From assembly GCF_036227125.1 (NCBI RefSeq), contig NZ_CP109435.1, forward strand, positions 7,812,001-7,876,000: a DNA stretch of 64,000 nt, written 5' to 3'. This DNA comes from Streptomyces sp. NBC_01485. GTDB taxonomy: Bacteria > Actinomycetota > Actinomycetes > Streptomycetales > Streptomycetaceae. This document shows, piece after piece, positions 34,774 through 41,776 of this stretch; the first letter of the stretch is position 1; the number at the start of each line of letters is the position of its first letter. The notes under the pieces were generated by a model. The model was not told the DNA's origin and did no database searches. It was given only the letters and a program-made list of their open reading frames with translations. The translations under genes were made by a program, and so were the position numbers.

Positions 34774-36579
34774 TCAGCGGCGGGCATGTTCGCGGAAGCC
34801 GCGGCCGGTCTTGCGGCCGAGGCAGCCCGCGGCCACCAGGTGCTCCAGAAGCGGGGCCGGAGCGAGTCCCGGGTCGCGGAACTCGCGGTGCAGGACCTTC
34901 TCGATGGCGAGGGAGACGTCGAGCCCGACGACGTCCAGCAGCTCGAAGGGGCCCATCGGGTAGCCGCCGCCCAGCTTCATCGCGGCGTCGATGTCGTCAA
35001 GAGACGCATAGTGTTCCTGCACCATCTTGATCGCGTTGTTGAGGTACGGGAAAAGCAGTGCGTTCACGATGAAGCCCGCACGGTCCGCACAGTCGACGGC
35101 GTGCTTCTTGATCCGTCCACACACCTCGCGAACCGTCGCGTGGACGTCCTCGGCCGTCAACACCGTACGGACGACCTCGACCAGCTTCATGGCCGGCGCC
35201 GGGTTGAAGAAGTGCATGCCGATCACGTCCTGCGGGCGCGAGGTGGCGCGGGCGCAGGCGACGACGGGCAGTGAGGAGGTCGTCGTGGCGAGGATCGCGC
35301 CGGGCTTGCAGACCTTGTCCAGCGTCGCGAACAACTGCTGCTTGACCGCGAGGTCCTCGGCGACGGCCTCGACGGCCAGGTCGACGTCGGCGAACGCGTC
35401 GTAGGTGCCGGCGGCGGTGATCCGGTCCAGGATCTGCGCGGCGGCCTCGGCGGTCAGCCGCCCCTTGTCGACCGACCGGGACAGCGACTTGCCGATACGG
35501 GCCTTGGCGGTCTGCGCCTTCTCCTCGCTGCGGGCGGCGAGGACGACGTCGTAGCCCGCCTTGGCGAAGACCTCGGCGATGCCGGAGGCCATGGTGCCGG
35601 AGCCCGCGACGCCGACACTGCGCACCGGGCGGCCGGTGGTCGTGATCCCGCCGGAGAGGGGGGTGAGCGCGTCCGGGACGACCGTCGCGCTGCCGGGGGC
35701 CTCGTAGGTGTAGAAGCCGCGGCCCGACTTCCGGCCGGTCAGGCCCGCCTCGCTGAGTTGCTTGAGGATCGGCGCGGGGGCGTGCAGCCGGTCGTGCGAC
35801 TCGGCGTACATGGCCTCCAGGACCGTACGGGCGGTGTCGACGCCGACCAGGTCGAGCAGGGCGAGGGGCCCCATCGGCAGACCGCAGCCCAGCCGCATCG
35901 CCGCGTCGATGTCCTCGCGGGAGGCGTACCGGGCCTCGTACATCGCGGCGGCCTGGTTGAGGTAGCCGAACAGCAGGCCGTCGGCGACGAATCCGGGCCG
36001 GTCGCCCACCGCGACGGGCTCCTTGCCGAGGTCGAGGGCGAGGTCGGTGACGGCGGTGACGGCGGCGGGGGCGGTCAGCACCGAGGAGACGACCTCGACC
36101 AGCTTCATCGCCGGCGCCGGGTTGAAGAAGTGCAGTCCGAGCACCCGCTCCGGACGCGCCGAGTCGGCGGCGAGGCGGGTCACGGACAGCGCGTTGGTGC
36201 CGGTCGCGAGGATCGTCTCGGGGCGCACGATCCCGTCCAGCTCGCGGAAGATCTGCTGCTTGATCTCGTACGACTCCGGCGTCACCTCGATGACCAGGTC
36301 GGCGTCGGCCGCCGTGCGCAGGTCGGTGGAGACGCGGACGCGGGCCAGGGCGGCCGTGCGCTCCTGCTCGGTGAGCCGGCCGCGCTGCACGGCGCGGGCG
36401 GTGGAGGCCTCCAGCGTGGCGAGGGACCGCGCGGCCTGGGCCTCGCTGATGTCGACGCCGATCACCTCGCGGCCGGCCTTGGCCAGAACCTCGGTGATGC
36501 CGGTGCCCATGGTGCCGAGGCCGATGACGGCGATCGTCCGGAGCGGGGACAGAGGGGTGTCGGACAGGGGAGCGACCAT
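34774..36579 (-). CDS. double-module 3-hydroxybutyryl-CoA dehydrogenase
   Basis: A 601-aa protein made of two tandem 3-hydroxyacyl-CoA dehydrogenase modules of about 285 residues each. Both have a Rossmann motif (G-L-G-T-M-G-T-G near 20; G-S-G-T-M-A-S-G near 320), the catalytic H-F-F-N-P-A-P-A-M-K-L-V-E segment and a C-terminal G-R-K-S/T-G-R-G-F. The serine loop is T-N-A-L-S-V in module 1 and T-T-T-S-S-L-P-V in module 2, so module 1 may be the weaker catalyst. It probably reduces acetoacetyl-CoA to 3-hydroxybutyryl-CoA, feeding crotonyl-CoA to ccr. The ATG has GGAG 8 nt upstream. Confidence 0.92.
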   Translation of the reverse strand: MVAPLSDTPLSPLRTIAVIGLGTMGTGITEVLAKAGREVIGVDISEAQAARSLATLEASTARAVQRGRLTEQERTAALARVRVSTDLRTAADADLVIEVTPESYEIKQQIFRELDGIVRPETILATGTNALSVTRLAADSARPERVLGLHFFNPAPAMKLVEVVSSVLTAPAAVTAVTDLALDLGKEPVAVGDRPGFVADGLLFGYLNQAAAMYEARYASREDIDAAMRLGCGLPMGPLALLDLVGVDTARTVLEAMYAESHDRLHAPAPILKQLSEAGLTGRKSGRGFYTYEAPGSATVVPDALTPLSGGITTTGRPVRSVGVAGSGTMASGIAEVFAKAGYDVVLAARSEEKAQTAKARIGKSLSRSVDKGRLTAEAAAQILDRITAAGTYDAFADVDLAVEAVAEDLAVKQQLFATLDKVCKPGAILATTTSSLPVVACARATSRPQDVIGMHFFNPAPAMKLVEVVRTVLTAEDVHATVREVCGRIKKHAVDCADRAGFIVNALLFPYLNNAIKMVQEHYASLDDIDAAMKLGGGYPMGPFELLDVVGLDVSLAIEKVLHREFRDPGLAPAPLLEHLVAAGCLGRKTGRGFREHARR

Positions 36580-36985
36580 CGCGGGACTCCAGGAATGAGG
36601 TGACGACTGGGAACGCGCCCGGGTGCGCCGAGGGGGCCTGTACGAGGTACGAAGTACGAGGCCTGGACGCACCGAGTGCGGAGAAGGGGAGTGCGGGTGT
36701 TGCCGGGCTGCAAGCGCACACGCCCGGTGCCGTAGGTCCGGGGCGTGCACACGCCCGGAGACGAACGGGAGATCCGACCGGCCTCTGTCCCGTGGCCGGG
36801 CCGTACAGCGGTACGAGGTACCGAACCGACTTCTCTCGCGGCGACTGCGTCACCAGGCCACCGCGAGGAGGTGTAGCGAATGGGTGAATCGCTCGTCTGA
36901 GCCTAACCGGGGAGTAACGAGCGCGCCAGCCCCCGTGGCTGTGATGTAACTCCCTGAGGGGCCGCACAAGTTCTAGGCTCGCCAC
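36580..36985. other. 406-bp divergent control region
   Basis: It separates the dehydrogenase gene (minus) from the HEAT-repeat gene (plus). The 11-mer GTACGAGGTAC occurs at 36640-36650, within GTACGAGGTACGAAGTACGA, and again at 36811-36821, where it sits in the perfect palindrome CGGTAC-GAG-GTACCG (36809-36823). These are operator candidates. Open frames here have no features of real proteins. Confidence 0.5.
36974..36979 (+). promoter_or_regulatory. -10 box TAGGCT of a probable leaderless HEAT-gene mRNA
   Basis: TAGGCT (TANNNT) ends 6 nt before the ATG at 36986 and no ribosome site is present. Confidence 0.45.
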
Positions 36986-37561
36986 ATGAGCGAAGAGTTG
37001 CGAGCGGTCACGGAGCGTTTACGGCGGGAGTCGGGCGGCACGGCGCTGTACGAGCGGCTCACGGCGGCGTGCGATCACGACGAACTGGCGGGCGTGCTCA
37101 CCGAGCCGGGGCAGCCGTTGTGGGCCCGGGAGCTGGCCGCGTTCCGGCTGGGGCTGGCCGGGGACCGGCGCGCCTTCGAGGCGCTCGTGCTCCTGCTCAA
37201 CCACCGGGACCCGCCGCGCTGCGCCTCCGCCGCCCACGCGCTGGCCCGCCTCGGCGACCCCCGCACCGCCCGCGCGGCGGCGGCCCTGGCCACCAACGAA
37301 CTGCGCGTGGCCTACGCCCTGCACCCCGTCCGGCTCCTGGTGGAGCTGCGGGCGCCCGAGTCCGTGCCCGCGCTGATCACGACGCTCCGGCGGCGGCTGC
37401 GCCCGCACGACCCCCACCGGCGGGTGGCCCTCGCGTGCGTGGAGGGGCTCGGCGCGCTGGGCGACGGCCGCGCCCGGCCGGTCCTGAGCGACGCCCTCGC
37501 CCACCCGGTGCTCGCGGAGGCGGCCGTGCACGCGCTGGCGCGGATCCCTCGGCAGCGGTGA
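36986..37561 (+). CDS. HEAT-repeat protein
   Basis: A 191-aa all-helical protein with three to four HEAT/PBS-lyase-like repeats: W-A-R-E-L-A-A-F-R-L-G, A-F-E-A-L-V-L-L-L-N, C-A-S-A-A-H-A-L-A-R-L-G-D-P-R-T and L-A-C-V-E-G-L-G-A-L-G-D-G-R-A. Such proteins are sometimes labelled adenylosuccinate lyase in actinomycete genomes, but no lyase motif is present. It is probably a protein-interaction scaffold of unknown partner. It is transcribed divergently from the ethylmalonyl-CoA locus. Confidence 0.8.
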   Translation: MSEELRAVTERLRRESGGTALYERLTAACDHDELAGVLTEPGQPLWARELAAFRLGLAGDRRAFEALVLLLNHRDPPRCASAAHALARLGDPRTARAAAALATNELRVAYALHPVRLLVELRAPESVPALITTLRRRLRPHDPHRRVALACVEGLGALGDGRARPVLSDALAHPVLAEAAVHALARIPRQR

Positions 37562-37867
37562 GGAGAACCGGGCCGGCGGGTGTCAGGCGGGGAGACGCCC
37601 GAGGTACCTCACCTCGGGCACCAGGGCGCCCGCCACCTCGAACGCCTCGTCCATGTAGGTGAGTTTGACCACCTTCGTCGAAGGCGGCCCCGGCTGCGGT
37701 GGGGCCGGAAGGCGACGGGGGGTTATCGGCCACTAGTTCGAGATTCGAATATCTTCACGAGGGGAAGATCGCCCTCCGCTGAACTGCGATGGCTTGGCGT
37801 GCCTTTCGGGCTGCCCAAGTGACCGTGGACGAGGCCGGATCGGTCCGGCTATGGAGGGTGATGGACA
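37562..37867. other. 306-bp region upstream of the prenyltransferase gene
   Basis: It holds a possible minus-strand gene remnant (37583-37672), an AT-rich patch with ATTCGAAT flanked by AGAT/ATCT (37741-37754), and the inverted repeat ATCTTC-N7-GAAGAT (37751-37769). GGAGGG lies 9 nt before the prenyltransferase GTG. These palindromes are the best candidates for prenyltransferase regulation. Confidence 0.5.
37583..37672 (-). pseudogene. possible truncated ORF remnant
   Basis: A 29-codon minus-strand frame ends K-L-T-Y-M-D-E-A-F-E-V-A-G-A-L-V-P-E-V before the TGA at 37583. The balanced composition is unlike shadow translations and resembles a protein C-terminus. It opens with a GTG but has no ribosome site, and the frame upstream is Pro/Arg-rich without features. 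I do not recognise the family. Confidence 0.25.
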
Positions 37868-38995
37868 GTGACGAGTGCGCAACTCCCCGATGAGATATCC
37901 GACCTGAACGTGCGTCAAGGCTCGGCAATGACGTTCGGCCGGTTCCTGGAAGAGAAGTGGACGGCGGTCTGCCGTGGCCTGGGGACGGACCAGTGGGAGA
38001 CGGAGACCGTGCTGGAGGAGCTGCGGGAAGTGATCCACCCGTGGGCCGCGCGGCCCGTCGGAACGCGTTGCGATCCCCCCTCGTTCGTCTCGGCCGACGG
38101 CTTTCCCGCCGAACTCTCCGTCAGTTGGAAGGACGGCCGCCCCGAGGTCCGCATCCTGTTCGAGTCGCTCGGCGCCGACGGCACCCCGCTCGGCTGCCAG
38201 GAGGCCGGCCGGGAACTGACGCGCCGGCTCGCCGGGAGCCCGGGCGTGGACATCACGCGATACCTGGGCATCGAGGATCTGTTCATCACGTCCGCCCCCG
38301 ATCACTACCGGGCCACCATCTGGCACTCCTTGGCCTGGCGGCCGGGGAAGCGGCCCCATTACAAGGTCTATCTCAACCCGCAGGTGCACGGCCTGGACGG
38401 CGCGTACGAGGTCATGGCGGAGGCCATGCACCGGCTGGGCCTGGCGGACGCCTGGGAACCGGTGGCGTGCCGGGGAGAGGAACTGGCGCGGCGTGGGCAC
38501 GAGTTGGAGCTCATGGCCCTCGATCTGGACGCCGGAGACGCCTCCCGCGTGAAGGTCTACTACCGGCACCGCCCCATGCCGATGAGCGAGTTGGACACCG
38601 TAGGGGCGTTGGCGCACCGCTACGAGCCGGACCGGGCGGCCCGGGCGCGCACCGTCATCTACGGGCGGGACAGCGGCATCGTGAGCAACGAGCCGATGAC
38701 CTGCCTGGCGTTCCGGGAGGGCGCGCCCGGCCCGGAGGAGGCCAACGTCTATCTGCGGCTGCCGGACAACGCCCGTTCCGACGCGGAGGCGGCCGTACGC
38801 ATCGCCCGGCTCATGGAACTGGAGGGCATCGACTCGCGCCCGCACGCCGAGATCCTGCGGCAGTTGACGGCGGGACTGCGGGAAGACACCGGAGGGTTGC
38901 AGGAGTTGTGCAGCTACCGGACGATCTCGCCGGACATGCCCGCGGACATCGGGGTGTACCTGCGGTTCAGCACGTATGCCGGCCCTGCGGCCTGA
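37868..38995 (+). CDS. DMATS-type (ABBA-fold) aromatic prenyltransferase
   Basis: A 375-aa enzyme of the dimethylallyltryptophan synthase family, which attaches a prenyl group from DMAPP or a longer donor to indole or another aromatic acceptor without needing an Asp-rich motif. Residues matching the fungal/bacterial active site are visible: Glu82 in F-P-A-E-L-S (acceptor-binding acid), Arg95, Lys166/Tyr168 in Y-K-V-Y-L-N-P, Arg227/Lys229/Tyr231 in R-V-K-V-Y-Y, Tyr295 in N-V-Y-L-R and Tyr364 in G-V-Y-L-R-F. These give the diphosphate-binding cations and the tyrosine shield. The GTG at 37868 has GGAGGG 9 nt upstream. No tryptophanase, monooxygenase, NRPS or PKS gene is adjacent, so acceptor and product are unknown. 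Confidence 0.88.
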   Translation: MTSAQLPDEISDLNVRQGSAMTFGRFLEEKWTAVCRGLGTDQWETETVLEELREVIHPWAARPVGTRCDPPSFVSADGFPAELSVSWKDGRPEVRILFESLGADGTPLGCQEAGRELTRRLAGSPGVDITRYLGIEDLFITSAPDHYRATIWHSLAWRPGKRPHYKVYLNPQVHGLDGAYEVMAEAMHRLGLADAWEPVACRGEELARRGHELELMALDLDAGDASRVKVYYRHRPMPMSELDTVGALAHRYEPDRAARARTVIYGRDSGIVSNEPMTCLAFREGAPGPEEANVYLRLPDNARSDAEAAVRIARLMELEGIDSRPHAEILRQLTAGLREDTGGLQELCSYRTISPDMPADIGVYLRFSTYAGPAA

Positions 38996-39031
38996 TCGCG
39001 AAGCAGAGCCGCCGGGGCCGCGGCGGCGACT

Positions 39032-39063
39032 CCGTCGGGGGTGGGTGACAACACCCCCGACGG
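39032..39063. terminator. bidirectional terminator between convergent genes
   Basis: CCGTCGGGGGTG pairs perfectly with CACCCCCGACGG (12 bp) across an 8-nt loop. It lies 36 nt after the prenyltransferase stop and 15 nt from the stop of the converging aminopeptidase gene. Confidence 0.85.
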
Positions 39064-39078
39064 GGCGGCGGTCAACGG

Positions 39079-40656
39079 TCAGCCGCGGAATCCCAGCAGC
39101 CCGTGCAGCGTCGAGCCGTGGGCCGTGCGCGAGGTGACCTTCGTGGTCAGCGGCTTCGGGTCGGGCTGCGCCTTGCACACGGCGTCGACCCCGCCCGTGC
39201 CGCGCGGCACGGTGCCGTCGGTCAGGTAGGTCGCCAGGTGCTTGTCCAGGCAGGTGTTCCCGCTCAGGGTGATGCCGTGGTTCTGGCCGCCCTCCTCGAC
39301 CACCAGGCTGGAGCCGCGCAGCAGCGCGTGGACCGTCGCGCCGCCCTCGTACGGCGTGGCCGCGTCGTTCGTCGCCTGGAACAGCAGGACCGGCGGGAGG
39401 TCGCCGTTGGTGACGTTCACCGGCCCCAGTCGCTCGGTCGGCCAGAACGCGCACGGTGCGTTGTACCAGGCGTTGTTCCAGGTCATGAACGGCGCCTTCG
39501 CGTACACCGACCAGTTGTCCGTACGCCACTCGTCCCAGTCGCGCGGCCAGGAGGCGTCACGGCACTGCACCGACGTGTAGACGCTGTACCCGTTGTCCCC
39601 CGCGGCGTCGACGGCGGCGAAGTTCTCGTACGCCTCGACCAGCGGGTCGTCGTCCTTGTCGTTCACGTACGCGGCGAACGCCTCGGCGAGGTGGGGCCAG
39701 TAGCCGTTGTAGTAGCCGCCGGGCATGAAGGTGTCCTCCAGCTCCGACGCGCCCACCTTGCCGCCGGCCGGCTTCTTCGCGAGGGCCGCCCGCATCGCGT
39801 ACCACTTGGTCTCGACCTTCTCCGGGTCGGTGCCGAGCTTGTACGTCTTGTCGTACTTGGCGATCCACGCCATCAGGGCCCGGTGGCGGTCGTTGAAGGC
39901 CAGGTCCTGCGTGAGGTTGTCCTCGTACCAGACCCCGGTGGGGTCGACGACCGAGTCCAGGACCAGGCGCCGCACCCGCTGCGGGTAGAGCTTGGCGTAC
40001 ACCGCGCCGAGGTAGGTGCCGTACGAGTAGCCGAAGTAGTTCAGCTGCTGCGCGCCGACCGCGGCCCGGATCGCGTCCATGTCGCGGACGGCGCTGAGGG
40101 TGTCGATGTACGGCAGCACGCCCGCGTACTTCTTCTCGCAGGCCGCGGCGAACGACCGGGCGCGCGTCAGGTTGGCCTGCTCGATCGCCTCGGTGCTCGG
40201 CACCGAGTCCGGGCGGACCGGGGTGAAGTGGCCGGGCCTGCAGTCCAGTGCGGGAGTGCTCTTGCCGACCCCGCGCGGGTCGAAGCCGATGACGTCGTAC
40301 TGGGCTGCCACCGCCTTCGGCAGCGCCGAGGCGACGAATCCGGCGAGGCTCAGCCCGCTGCCGCCCGGGCCGCCGGGATTGACCAGCAGCGGGCCCTGGT
40401 ACGTCTTCGCGGTGTGCGGGACGCGCGACAGCGCCAGCGTGATCCGCTTCCCGCCCGGCTGCGCGTGGTCGAGCGGCACCTCCAGGGACGCGCACTGGAG
40501 TTTCGGCTGGTCGGTGGTCCCGCAGCTCTTCCAGGAGAGCTTCGCCGCGCGGGCGGGCGCCGCGGGGTGCGACGGGCTCGCCGCGGCGGGCACGGCCGTG
40601 ACCGTCCCGGCCACGACGACGGCGGCAGCGCACAGCATGGCTGCGCGTTTGTTCAT
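39079..40656 (-). CDS. secreted tripeptidyl aminopeptidase (SlpD/E-like alpha/beta hydrolase)
   Basis: A 525-aa secreted serine peptidase of the Streptomyces tripeptidyl aminopeptidase group (S33). It has a Sec signal of about 26 residues ending A-A-A-S, the oxyanion stretch N-P-G-G-P-G-G-S-G, nucleophile Ser211 in G-Y-S-Y-G-T, an Asp in A-T-N-D-A-A-T-P and a His in G-G-Q-N-H-G. The C-terminal TAP-like domain has paired cysteines (C-R-D, C-A-F, C-L-D, C-K-A). Family members release tripeptides from N-termini during growth on protein or differentiation. The ATG has GGGAG 8 nt upstream. No lipobox is visible. Confidence 0.92.
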   Translation of the reverse strand: MNKRAAMLCAAAVVVAGTVTAVPAAASPSHPAAPARAAKLSWKSCGTTDQPKLQCASLEVPLDHAQPGGKRITLALSRVPHTAKTYQGPLLVNPGGPGGSGLSLAGFVASALPKAVAAQYDVIGFDPRGVGKSTPALDCRPGHFTPVRPDSVPSTEAIEQANLTRARSFAAACEKKYAGVLPYIDTLSAVRDMDAIRAAVGAQQLNYFGYSYGTYLGAVYAKLYPQRVRRLVLDSVVDPTGVWYEDNLTQDLAFNDRHRALMAWIAKYDKTYKLGTDPEKVETKWYAMRAALAKKPAGGKVGASELEDTFMPGGYYNGYWPHLAEAFAAYVNDKDDDPLVEAYENFAAVDAAGDNGYSVYTSVQCRDASWPRDWDEWRTDNWSVYAKAPFMTWNNAWYNAPCAFWPTERLGPVNVTNGDLPPVLLFQATNDAATPYEGGATVHALLRGSSLVVEEGGQNHGITLSGNTCLDKHLATYLTDGTVPRGTGGVDAVCKAQPDPKPLTTKVTSRTAHGSTLHGLLGFRG

Positions 40657-41179
40657 GGAGTACTCCCGGGACGGAGGGACGGAGAGCGAAGTGCTGGAGA
40701 CGGCCGGACCGCGCAGGTCACGGCCCTCGCCGCATCGTCCCGGGAAGATCGTCGGTAAGAACCTTTTCCGGCGTTACTTGACCCGTTCGGGTTGCCGGAT
40801 GCGCTCGAACGCGCTCAGATCAGCGTGAGTTGGGTCGGCCCGGAGTCGGTGGGCTCCTCGGCCGGATCGACCGTCCCGACCGGCGGCGGCTGCGGGATAC
40901 GCCGCGGCATCCCCGCGCGCGTGGGGCCGATGCCGTACTCCTCGGCCAGCTCGTGGATCGCGCGACAGGCTCTCGGCGGCCCTCGACGGTCGTCGGCAGT
41001 CGTCGGCAGTCGACGGCGCGCCTCAGGCGGTCCGCGGCGGGTCTCAGGCAGTCCGTTTCGATCGCCCCGCGATCGCTTCGGGGACCCCGATTTGGGTGGC
41101 CGTGGACCGGGGTGGTTGGCTTGCCCCGAACCTGAGGAACCCTGATCAACCCTGAGCAACACGGACCTGGAGGAACCCC
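40657..41179. other. 523-bp intergenic region with possible decayed gene
   Basis: It contains the 5' region of the aminopeptidase gene (minus), a minus-strand frame with a protein-like C-terminus (40815-40966), and a 10-bp direct repeat CGTCGGCAGT in tandem near 40991-41010 within a field of GTCGNCGG motifs. A ribosome site (GGAGG) for the SRPBCC gene ends the region. Confidence 0.5.
40815..40966 (-). pseudogene. C-terminal remnant of an unknown protein
   Basis: The minus-strand frame reads A-I-H-E-L-A-E-E-Y-G-I-G-P-T-R-A-G-M-P before a Pro-rich tail ending T-Q-L-T-L-I. This has normal protein composition and a predicted helix, whereas upstream the frame passes into Arg/Pro-rich repeat translation. 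No start codon with a ribosome site precedes it. It may be the end of a gene truncated by the repeat field; the family is unknown. Confidence 0.3.
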
Positions 41180-41623
41180 ATGGCGCAGGTCGAGGCCACC
41201 ACCGAGCGGGTCGTCGCTGCGGACCCGGAGAAGGTGTTCGACACCATCGCCGACTACAGCGGCGCGCGCGCGAAGCTGCTGCCCGAGCACTTCAGCGAGT
41301 ACGAGGTGCGGGAGGGCGGCGACGGCGAGGGCACCCTCGTCCACTGGCGGCTCCAGGCCACCAGCAAGCGGGTCCGCGACTGCCTCCTGGAGGTCACCGA
41401 ACCGACCGACGGCGAGCTCGTCGAGAAGGACCGCAACTCCTCGATGGTCACCGTCTGGCGCGTCACCCCGGCCGGCGAGGGCTCGTCCCGGGTGGTCGTC
41501 ACCACCACCTGGACCGGCGCCGGCGGCATCGGCGGCTTCTTCGAGAGGACCTTCGCGCCCAAGGGCCTCGGCCGGATCTACGACGTGATCCTCGCCAACC
41601 TCGCCACCGAGGTCGAGAAGTAG
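41180..41623 (+). CDS. SRPBCC (START-like) family protein
   Basis: A 147-aa single-domain protein with the Bet v1/START-like fold: N-terminal strand V-E-A-T-T-E-R-V-V-A-A, helix P-E-K-V-F-D-T-I-A-D-Y, central strands and a long amphipathic C-terminal helix. Members bind hydrophobic ligands or act as cyclases; this one shows no specific catalytic residues and its ligand is unknown. The ATG has GGAGG 6 nt upstream. A hairpin overlaps its stop codon. Confidence 0.85.
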   Translation: MAQVEATTERVVAADPEKVFDTIADYSGARAKLLPEHFSEYEVREGGDGEGTLVHWRLQATSKRVRDCLLEVTEPTDGELVEKDRNSSMVTVWRVTPAGEGSSRVVVTTTWTGAGGIGGFFERTFAPKGLGRIYDVILANLATEVEK

Positions 41624-41655
41624 ATCAACACCCGTGCGCTCCCTGCGCGTTGATC
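41623..41655 (+). terminator. terminator overlapping the SRPBCC stop codon
   Basis: GATCAAC, beginning at the last base of the stop, pairs with GTTGATC; an inner GCGC/GCGC stem with a one-sided bulge completes the hairpin. CCCTTTC follows, a weak pyrimidine tract. Confidence 0.5.
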
Positions 41656-41776
41656 CCTTTCACCGGTTCGAGTGGATCTCCCTTGTGACCGGGATGGCCC
41701 CGTAACTCGTCGCGCTTGCTCGTAGTTGTCGCTTTACGCGGGAATTGTGTGGCAGGTGCGACGAGGGGAGCGGGAC

